8,552 bases of DNA from Candidatus Omnitrophota bacterium (lineage in GTDB: Bacteria > Hinthialibacterota > Hinthialibacteria > Hinthialibacterales > JAKPRU01): assembly GCA_029557025.1 (NCBI GenBank), contig JAKPRU010000366.1, positions 1-8,552 of the forward strand, in the 5' to 3' direction. Below the pieces are notes generated by a model that made no database searches, was not told the DNA's origin, and saw only the letters and a list, made by a program, of their open reading frames with translations. Of the stretch, positions 1 to 4,934 are shown piece by piece (position 1 is the stretch's first letter; each line of letters starts with the position of its first letter). A program made the position numbers and the translations under genes.

Positions 1-509
1 GTTGCATACCAGCGCCAACCGGGTTTGCGGACCTGGTCACTGATCTCGACCGGCGCGGACCAGGTTATTCCGTCATCGGAACTCTTTGTGACCCACACCG
101 AGCGCGGCGGAGCGGTTCCGTTGAGAATGTGATCGCCGTTCGCCGTTCCCACGTTCTTGCAAAAGAGAAGGATGATGTTTTCGCTGCGCTTGTCCACGAT
201 GGGGCACGGATTTCCGCAGGTATTGCCGCCATCGTCCACAATCACCTGCACGGTTTCCCAGGAGTTCCCATTATCCACGCTTCGGCGCATGAGAAGATCG
301 ATATCGCCCGAATCGCTCTGACTGCCTTTTCGTCCTTCGCAGAACGCGAGCAGAGTCCCCTTTTCGGTAATGGCCAAAGCGGGAATGCGGTAGGTATGAT
401 ATTTATCTTTGCCGGATTCGAATAATTTGATCAAGCGGATGGCGGGTTCGGCCGTTATACTTGCAGAGATTGTCAGAATCATTAAAAGCAGGAAACACAA
501 TTGCCGCAC
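1..509 (-). CDS. Secreted exo-alpha-sialidase (GH33-like), N-terminal part, runs off left edge
   Basis: This reading frame encodes the first 169 residues of a sialidase, which removes terminal sialic acids from glycans outside the cytoplasm. Residues 1-20 form a signal peptide (short basic start, hydrophobic core, likely cut after Ala20). The frame then shows the sialidase hallmarks in order: a YRIPAL motif with the first triad arginine at Arg41; GRKGSQSDSGDIDL at 59-72, where Asp66 fits the family's acid/base aspartate; and two Asp-boxes, SVDNGNSW at 77-84 and SSDDGITW at 143-150. The remaining beta-propeller blades, tyrosine nucleophile and other triad arginines lie beyond the window. A GTG start at 509-507 is preferred over ATG at 524-522 because a perfect GGAGGT sits 7 bases upstream of the GTG and overlaps the ATG codon. 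It is transcribed away from all other genes here. The family is clear; substrate linkage is not. Confidence 0.9.
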   Translation of the reverse strand, partial: MRQLCFLLLMILTISASITAEPAIRLIKLFESGKDKYHTYRIPALAITEKGTLLAFCEGRKGSQSDSGDIDLLMRRSVDNGNSWETVQVIVDDGGNTCGNPCPIVDKRSENIILLFCKNVGTANGDHILNGTAPPRSVWVTKSSDDGITWSAPVEISDQVRKPGWRWYA

Positions 510-516
510 AATAAGG

Positions 517-522
517 ACCTCC
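517..522 (-). promoter_or_regulatory. Shine-Dalgarno GGAGGT that fixes a GTG start for the sialidase
   Basis: GGAGGT on the minus strand lies 7 bases before the GTG at 509-507. The alternative in-frame ATG at 524-522 overlaps this site, so it cannot use it. The GTG start also gives a well-proportioned signal peptide. Confidence 0.7.
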
Positions 523-546
523 ATTGGTGTCTGGGATTTTTTGAGG

Positions 547-552
547 ATTGTA
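547..552 (-). promoter_or_regulatory. Possible -10 box of the sialidase gene
   Basis: TACAAT on the minus strand matches the sigma70 -10 consensus at five of six positions and would give a leader of roughly 30 bases. No convincing -35 hexamer is visible 16-18 bases upstream, where the sequence is pyrimidine-rich on this strand. Weakly supported. Confidence 0.3.
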
Positions 553-559
553 GCACGTT

Positions 560-702
560 GGAGGCTGAAGAAGAGGAGGGACATGACGATTAAGAATTAA
601 AAATTAAAAAGTGAGGAGGGGAAAAGGGATTTGGAGAAGAGAAAAGGGATAGAAGGAATGGAAAAAATGGAAGGGGCGGAAGGGGGTAATCGGAAAAGGG
701 AT
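560..702. repeat. Purine-rich intergenic tract with three copies of a 10-mer
   Basis: The plus strand is overwhelmingly A and G here. It includes an AT-rich patch at about 589-610 and three exact copies of GAAAAGGGAT at 621-630, 641-650 and 693-702; the first two are exactly 20 bases apart. No credible gene lies here: short open frames lack ribosome binding sites and domain-like sequence. It separates the divergent sialidase and STAS genes. Confidence 0.6.
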
Positions 703-728
703 GTCAAATGATTTGAACCTGAGTAAAA

Positions 729-760
729 GGGGACAAGATGCTTGTCATCCCCGGCTGGGG
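729..760. other. Overlapping alternative hairpins upstream of the STAS gene
   Basis: GACAAG (732-737) pairs with CTTGTC (741-746) around a three-base loop, and the flanking GGGG (729-732) can pair with CCCC (749-752). The same CCCC can instead pair with GGGG at 757-760. The two foldings are mutually exclusive. The element overlaps the presumed -35 box of the STAS promoter, so as DNA it could be an operator. It lies upstream of the predicted transcript start, so it is not part of that mRNA. Confidence 0.4.
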
Positions 761-771
761 TGATGTAGAAT
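742..771 (+). promoter_or_regulatory. Sigma70-like promoter of the STAS gene
   Basis: TTGTCA (742-747) and TAGAAT (766-771) each match the consensus hexamers at five of six positions, with an 18-base spacer. Transcription would begin near 778 and leave a leader of about 50 bases before the ATG at 827. That start point argues against using the earlier in-frame ATG at 776. Confidence 0.55.
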
Positions 772-826
772 TAAGATGTTCCGGTTGGGAGGCCAGGATT
801 TTGCGGCAGTGTCCCGGAGGAAAACC

Positions 827-1162
827 ATGCAGATTGAGAAGGTCGAAAAAGGAAACACCGTGGTTTTGAGACTGACCGGTCGTGTGGGATTCGAGGATGT
901 ATCCACGTTGCAGACGGCTCTGAATCGCCTGATCGCCAAAGGCACCACGCGATTCCTGATTGATTGTCAGGGGATGGACAGCCTGGACAGCTCCGCTCTC
1001 GCCACTTTCCTGAACACCTACAAGCGAATCAAGAATGGCAGGATCGCCTTTGTGCATCTGTCTCCGCATGTGGATCGTGTGTTCCGTGAGACGCATCTGG
1101 ACGAGGTATTTCCGATTTATTCCTCGGCAGAGGATGCCATGGCGACGCTTGGCGGTGCTTGA
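827..1162 (+). CDS. Single-domain STAS protein (anti-anti-sigma factor type)
   Basis: The product is 111 residues, the usual size of a stand-alone STAS domain such as SpoIIAA or RsbV. It opens with a beta-strand pair (QIEKVEKGNTVVLRLTGRV), then an amphipathic segment, then IDCQGMDSLDSSALATFL at 45-62. In the family, the first serine of the DSS motif is phosphorylated by a partner anti-sigma kinase; here that is Ser55. The usual glycine after DSS is alanine. A partner-switching role in the cytoplasm, releasing a sigma factor or controlling another output, follows from the family; no kinase, phosphatase or sigma gene is nearby to name the partner. ATG at 827 is chosen because GGAGG at 816-820 lies 6 bases upstream; ATG at 776 in the same frame lacks such a site and coincides with the predicted transcript start. 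Confidence 0.85.
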   Translation: MQIEKVEKGNTVVLRLTGRVGFEDVSTLQTALNRLIAKGTTRFLIDCQGMDSLDSSALATFLNTYKRIKNGRIAFVHLSPHVDRVFRETHLDEVFPIYSSAEDAMATLGGA

Positions 1163-1164
1163 TT

Positions 1165-1186
1165 GAAAGGCTGGGAGGCTCCTTTC
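1165..1186 (+). terminator. Weak hairpin just after the STAS gene
   Basis: GAAAGG (1165-1170) pairs perfectly with CCTTTC (1181-1186) around a ten-base loop, three bases after the stop codon. No U-run follows, so efficient intrinsic termination is doubtful. Confidence 0.25.
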
Positions 1187-1220
1187 TTGATGAACTCTTC
1201 CGCAAAGGGATTCTGTTCTT

Positions 1221-1226
1221 TAGAAT
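1221..1226 (+). promoter_or_regulatory. Possible -10 box for the T-box/thrS transcript
   Basis: TAGAAT is identical to the presumed -10 of the STAS promoter and would place the transcript start near 1233, just ahead of T-box stem I. The region 16-18 bases upstream does not contain a good -35 hexamer. TTGATG at 1187-1192 is too far away to pair with it. ATTCT (1210-1214) and AGAAT (1222-1226) form a short inverted repeat here. Confidence 0.3.
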
Positions 1227-1239
1227 ACGCAACACAAAA

Positions 1240-1520
1240 TGCGGTGACGGAGACGAGTACGGTTAGTTGGGCCGACAGAGAAGAAAGGCCGTGGCTGAGA
1301 GCCTTTCCCGGAACCCGCTCGCCGGAAAACCTCTCCCGAGCAGCGCACCGAACCCGGAGAGACCGGCAGTAGGCTGCGACGGTAAAGTCCGGCCGTATAA
1401 CAGGACGGGGCATAGCGATGCCCACTGAGCGGGTCGGTGGTGTGAACCCCGGCCAATGAAGGTGGAACCACGGAGGCTCCGGCTTTCGTCCTTCAGGCGG
1501 ACCGGGGCGTTTTTATTTTT
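1240..1520 (+). promoter_or_regulatory. T-box riboswitch leader of thrS
   Basis: This 280-base leader carries the conserved T-box elements in order. Stem I base pairs GGAGA (1249-1253) with TCTCC (1332-1336). The AGTA of the specifier-loop S-turn is at 1256-1259, facing GAA at 1325-1327. The AGAGA bulge is at 1277-1281. The apical hairpin pairs AAAGGC with GCCTTT (1284-1289 and 1301-1306). CCGAG ends stem I at 1336-1340. Next come a CCGG stem II, the AGTAGG segment (1369-1373) and a six-pair GGGCAT/ATGCCC hairpin (1408-1423). The antiterminator pairs GAAGG (1458-1462) with CCTTC (1490-1494) and ACG with CGT, leaving the seven-base bulge TGGAACC (1463-1469). In T-boxes the first four bulge bases pair with the tRNA acceptor end. 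TGGA implies a discriminator U, as in Firmicute tRNA-Thr. Uncharged tRNA would stabilise the antiterminator and permit thrS transcription. Confidence 0.9.
1483..1520 (+). terminator. T-box regulated intrinsic terminator
   Basis: GTCC (1488-1491) pairs with GGAC (1499-1502). The stem continues after one C-C mismatch through GU and GC pairs to about 1482/1508, followed by a U-rich run at 1510-1520 with one A. Bases 1490-1494 are shared with the antiterminator, so the two structures exclude each other, as T-box regulation requires. Confidence 0.8.
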
Positions 1521-1575
1521 AAGCCCGGACGGAATTGACAACTGTTCAGGGTGTTTCAGAAAGGAGATTACGGCT

Positions 1576-3336
1576 ATGCCGAATGCCCAGCAAAACCGGA
1601 CGGATCGGGATGAACTCTGGAAACTGCGCCATTCCGCCGCGCATATCATGGCGCAGGCGGTTCAACGTGTCTTTCCGGAGGCGAAGTTCGCCATCGGGCC
1701 TCCGGTCGAGGATCCTCCGGGATTCTACTACGACATGGAACTGCCTCGATCCCTCACCACGGACGATCTTGCGGAAATCGAAACACGAATGCAGGAGATT
1801 GTCCGGGAGAACCATCCTTTTGTTCACGAGGAATGGGACAGGGAGAAGGCGCTCGACTTTTTCAGGAAACGCGGCCAGACCTATAAACTGCGACTGATTG
1901 AGGAGAAAGCCGAAGAAAGCGTCGGGGATACGGTGCATGTTTTCCACAGCGGCGAGTTTACCGATCTCTGCAAGGGGCCGCATGTTGCCTCAACGGGGGA
2001 GTGCCCGCATTTCAAGCTGCTCTCGGTTTCTGCCGCATACTGGAAAGGCGATGCCAAGAACGAACAACTCCAGCGTCTCTACGGAACTGCATGGAAGACG
2101 AAAGAAGAACTGGACTCCTACCTGCGCCAGCGTGAGGAAGCACAAAAACGCGATCACCGCAAACTGGGTAAGGAGCTTCTTCTGTTCGAGCAGCATCCCG
2201 TTGCGCCCGGCGCGTTCTTCTGGCTGCAGAAAGGAACCGTTCTCTATAACATTCTCTCGGAGAAATCCAGGCAATTCCATCGACGCCAGGGCTACATGGA
2301 AGTTCGGACACCGCTGGTTTATGAAAAAACGCTGTGGGAGATATCCGGGCACTGGGAGTACTACCAGGAGGATATGTTCACTTTCGAGCAGGGCGGACAG
2401 ATATTCGGGCTGAAACCGATGAATTGCCCCGGGCACATGCTGATGTACAAGAGCGCGAAACGCAGCTACCGCGATTTGCCGTATCGGTATGCAGACCAGG
2501 GAGTTTTGCACCGCAATGAGCTCGCGGGGGTGCTGGGCGGATTGACCCGGACACGCCAGTTCTGCCAGGATGACGCCCATATTTTCCTTGCCGAAGCGCA
2601 GATTGAAGATGAGATCGGGCGAATCCTTCAGATGGTCCATCGGATTTATACACCATTTGACTTGCCCTATTGGGCGAAACTCTCCACTCGCAATCCCGAA
2701 AAAGCGATGGGCGAACCGGCCTTGTGGGATCGCGCGGAGAAAGCGCTCGAGAGCGCGATGAAAGCGCACGGCATGTCGTACGATATCCAACCCAACGAGG
2801 CGGCGTTCTACGGCCCGAAGATTGACTTCCAGGTTCGGGATGCCATCGGAAGAACCTGGCAGCTGGCGACAGTCCAACTCGATTTCAATCTTCCCGAACG
2901 ATTCGATTTGACGTATGTTGACGCGGACAATTCCGAGAAACGTCCGGTGGTCATTCACCGGGCCATTTTCGGCAGTTTTGAGCGATTCATCGGCATCCTG
3001 ATCGAGCATTACGAAGGCAAGTTTCCGGTATGGCTCTCGCCGGTGCAGGTCAAGGTTCTGACTGTAAGTACACCATCGGTGGAGTACGGACGGAAAGTGT
3101 TTGAATGTCTCGACCTGGCCGGGATTCGGGCTGAAGCGGACTTGGGAGATGAGAAAATCGGTGCCAAAATCCGAACGGCCCGTCTCGAACGAGTGCCGTA
3201 TATGCTGGTGATCGGTCAGAAAGAAGAGGAATCGGAGACGGTCTCTGTTCGCAGGCGCGAGACAGGCGACGAAGGTCCGCAGCCATTGCAAGCTTTTATT
3301 GACCGGATTCTGAAAGAGGGGGAAATGGAGTTTTAG
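1576..3336 (+). CDS. thrS: Threonyl-tRNA synthetase lacking the TGS domain
   Basis: The enzyme charges tRNA-Thr with threonine using ATP in the cytoplasm. The 586-residue product starts directly at the N2 editing domain. HSAAH (His19, His23) and CKGPH (Cys132, His136) supply the four editing-site residues that clear mis-charged serine. The class II catalytic core follows: Cys284 in PMNCPGH, His335 in DDAHIF and His461 in IHRA are the zinc ligands, equivalent to E. coli Cys334, His385 and His511, and Arg313 sits in the motif 2 HRNE. The anticodon-binding domain covers about 485-580 (VQVKVLTV, DEKIGAKIR, PYMLVIG). E. coli ThrS has 642 residues; the missing 50 or so correspond to the N-terminal TGS domain. 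ATG at 1576 is chosen for the AAGGAG at 1561-1566. The frame stays open back to 1456, but that part is T-box RNA and encodes nothing TGS-like. The upstream T-box indicates control by uncharged tRNA. Confidence 0.97.
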   Translation: MPNAQQNRTDRDELWKLRHSAAHIMAQAVQRVFPEAKFAIGPPVEDPPGFYYDMELPRSLTTDDLAEIETRMQEIVRENHPFVHEEWDREKALDFFRKRGQTYKLRLIEEKAEESVGDTVHVFHSGEFTDLCKGPHVASTGECPHFKLLSVSAAYWKGDAKNEQLQRLYGTAWKTKEELDSYLRQREEAQKRDHRKLGKELLLFEQHPVAPGAFFWLQKGTVLYNILSEKSRQFHRRQGYMEVRTPLVYEKTLWEISGHWEYYQEDMFTFEQGGQIFGLKPMNCPGHMLMYKSAKRSYRDLPYRYADQGVLHRNELAGVLGGLTRTRQFCQDDAHIFLAEAQIEDEIGRILQMVHRIYTPFDLPYWAKLSTRNPEKAMGEPALWDRAEKALESAMKAHGMSYDIQPNEAAFYGPKIDFQVRDAIGRTWQLATVQLDFNLPERFDLTYVDADNSEKRPVVIHRAIFGSFERFIGILIEHYEGKFPVWLSPVQVKVLTVSTPSVEYGRKVFECLDLAGIRAEADLGDEKIGAKIRTARLERVPYMLVIGQKEEESETVSVRRRETGDEGPQPLQAFIDRILKEGEMEF

Positions 3337-3351
3337 GGGGGCAGCGGTGCC

Positions 3352-3393
3352 AAAAGGAATGGGACGAATGGAAGCAGCACGGGCATCTCGCCC
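3352..3393. repeat. Short repeat-like segment with GGGC/GCCC hairpin
   Basis: After thrS there is a run built on the unit GAATG/GGACGAATGG (about 3356-3372). A small hairpin follows in which GGGC (3381-3384) pairs with GCCC (3390-3393) around a five-base loop. It resembles the GC-rich hairpin repeats further along the window but shares no long match with them. No U-run follows, so it is not an obvious thrS terminator. Confidence 0.4.
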
Positions 3394-3402
3394 ACGGCCA
3401 TT

Positions 3403-3431
3403 TTGAGAGACAGGTTCTGAAAAAATATACT
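3403..3431 (+). promoter_or_regulatory. Sigma70-like promoter of the oxidoreductase gene
   Basis: TTGAGA (3403-3408) and TATACT (3426-3431) each match the consensus at five of six positions and are separated by exactly 17 bases. Transcription would start near 3438, about 22 bases before the ATG, leaving just room for the AGGAGGA ribosome binding site at 3446-3452. Confidence 0.6.
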
Positions 3432-3459
3432 CAGCATCTTCGGACAGGAGGAACAGGAC

Positions 3460-4800
3460 ATGCCGCGAAAGAGAACGTGTGGACGAAGGGATTTTATGAA
3501 GACCGCCGGAAAGTCGGCCCTGCTTTTGGGGCTGGCTCCGATGATTGTGTCCAACCGAGTTCTGGCGCAGAACAAGGATTCGGCCCTAGACACGATTGTT
3601 GTGGGGGTTGTCGGACTGGGATGGAGAGGAATGGACCTGCTGCACGATGCGTTCCGGTGCAAGGAATTGCAGGTGGGCGCGGTTGCGGACGTGGATCGAT
3701 CATTCCTGCTGAGAGGGATGAAGGAATGCGACGATTTTTACGGGATCGAACGAAAGGAAATACAGGGAGAGGGCGGCAGTGCTCGTCTTGCACCCAAGGT
3801 TCCCAAACAGGTAGACGGGTATGAGGATTACCGCCGGATTCTGGACCGAAGCGATATTGACGCGATGATTATTGCTGTGCCGGATCACTGGCACGGGCTG
3901 ATAGCGGTGCAATCCTGCGAGGCGGGCAAGGATGTCTATTGCGAGAAACCCCTGAGCCTGGTGATCGAGCAGGGGCGAAGAATGGTCCGGGCGGCCCGCG
4001 CGAACAACCGTGTCTTTCAGGTGGGCAGTCAGCAGCGGTCCAACGACAAGTTTCGTCTGGCCTGCGAGGCGGTTCGCAGCGGACGAATCGGGAAGATCTT
4101 GAAGGTCGATGTTTGCATTGAGGGATCGCCCCAGCGGACAGCCGTTCCCGATGAACCCGTTCCTCCGGGATTGGACTGGGATTTCTGGCTGGGCCCGGCC
4201 CCCTATGTTCCGTACAATCCCGAACGCGCGCGAGTAAACTTCCGGTGGTTCTTTGATTATTCCGGGGGAATGGTTACCGATTGGGGCGCCCATCACCTTG
4301 ACATAGCCCAGTGGGGACTGGGTACGGATCTCACCGGCCCGCGATTCGTTGAGGGCACGGGCGAAACGTCTGCCGGTTTCTACGAGACCTTGACCTCGTG
4401 GGATGTTACGTTCACTTATGCGAACGGAATCCCCGTCCATTTTTACAATGGCAAGCACGGCATTACATTTTTCGGAGAGAAAGGCCAGATTTTTGTGAAG
4501 CGAGGTGAGATCAAAGCAACCCCGGAAAAGGTTATTGCGGAACCGATTCGATCCGATGAGGTGCGCCTGTATAGAAGCGACAATCACATGCAAAACTGGG
4601 TGGATTGCATCAAATCCCGTCAGCTGCCGATTACCGATGTGGAAATCGGGCATCGGTCGGTGACGTTATGTCACCTGGCGAATATCGTCTGTAAACTGAA
4701 GCGGAAGTTGGAATGGGATCCGGATAAGGAAATGTTTGTGCATGATCGAGAGGCCAATCAGTTTCTTGAGCGGCCGATGCGTGAGCCTTGGCATTTCTGA
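3460..4800 (+). CDS. Tat-exported Gfo/Idh/MocA family oxidoreductase
   Basis: The 446-residue product begins with a twin-arginine signal: RRDFMK at 9-14, a hydrophobic stretch at about 16-30 and a likely cut after VLA36. The mature part opens with the Rossmann fingerprint GVVGLGWRG (49-57), whose GLGWRG fits GxGxxG for NAD(P). The family signature EKP (162-164) follows in DVYCEKPLSL. The C-terminal substrate half contains DWGAHHLD (274-281), whose His and Asp match the conserved catalytic block of periplasmic members. Family members oxidise or reduce sugar and cyclitol hydroxyls; the substrate cannot be read from this sequence. Tat export suggests the cofactor is bound before export, as known for glucose-fructose oxidoreductase. 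ATG at 3460 follows a strong AGGAGGA by 7 bases. The gene has its own promoter and two downstream terminators, so it appears monocistronic. Such proteins are abundant in Planctomycetes and Verrucomicrobia. Confidence 0.92.
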   Translation: MPRKRTCGRRDFMKTAGKSALLLGLAPMIVSNRVLAQNKDSALDTIVVGVVGLGWRGMDLLHDAFRCKELQVGAVADVDRSFLLRGMKECDDFYGIERKEIQGEGGSARLAPKVPKQVDGYEDYRRILDRSDIDAMIIAVPDHWHGLIAVQSCEAGKDVYCEKPLSLVIEQGRRMVRAARANNRVFQVGSQQRSNDKFRLACEAVRSGRIGKILKVDVCIEGSPQRTAVPDEPVPPGLDWDFWLGPAPYVPYNPERARVNFRWFFDYSGGMVTDWGAHHLDIAQWGLGTDLTGPRFVEGTGETSAGFYETLTSWDVTFTYANGIPVHFYNGKHGITFFGEKGQIFVKRGEIKATPEKVIAEPIRSDEVRLYRSDNHMQNWVDCIKSRQLPITDVEIGHRSVTLCHLANIVCKLKRKLEWDPDKEMFVHDREANQFLERPMREPWHF

Positions 4801-4830
4801 ACGGCTGACCGGAGAGGTTGTGCCGTTTTT
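4800..4830 (+). terminator. First intrinsic terminator after the oxidoreductase gene
   Basis: AACGGC (4800-4805), which starts on the last base of the stop codon, pairs with GCCGTT (4822-4827) and runs into a U-tract (4826-4830). ACC and GGT within the loop can add three more pairs. The hairpin is compact and immediately follows the coding region. Confidence 0.6.
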
Positions 4831-4846
4831 GTTAGAGAATCCGTGA

Positions 4847-4887
4847 GGGGGCCGGTTCTTGAGTTTGTCGGAAGACCGGCCCCTTTT
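4847..4887 (+). terminator. Second, strong intrinsic terminator, built from a palindromic repeat
   Basis: GGGGCCGGT (4848-4856) pairs perfectly with ACCGGCCCC (4875-4883), followed by TTTT. The segment 4854-4879 matches 7054-7079, a stand-alone palindromic repeat, at 21 of 26 ungapped positions. All five differences are transitions, and the match includes the loop sequence, which pairing alone would not constrain. The terminator therefore looks like a copy of that repeat family with a U-tract at its end. Confidence 0.8.
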
Positions 4888-4934
4888 CATAGTATCAGGG
4901 CGGATTTGACCGGATACCCGGAAAGGCTGGTCTG

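Noticed and set aside
129..425. A 98-codon plus-strand open frame at the left end
   Set aside because: It is antisense to the sialidase, which shows two Asp-boxes and the YRIP motif in the minus frame.
1340..1460. Resemblance of the GGTAAAGTCCGG and GTGAACCCCGG segments to RNase P RNA
   Set aside because: The order and spacing of the P4 and other conserved RNase P motifs do not fit, whereas AGTA, AGAGA, the T-box bulge, the terminator and the downstream synthetase all fit a T-box.
1456..1575. A 40-codon N-terminal extension of ThrS
   Set aside because: This part coincides with the T-box antiterminator and terminator and resembles no TGS domain; AAGGAG supports the ATG at 1576.
1990..3291. 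A 433-codon open frame on the minus strand
   Set aside because: It is antisense to thrS, whose catalytic motifs are unmistakable, and it has no recognisable domain or ribosome binding site.
3700..4653. A 317-codon open frame on the minus strand
   Set aside because: It is a shadow of the oxidoreductase gene, explained by codon bias; the plus-strand protein has clear family motifs.
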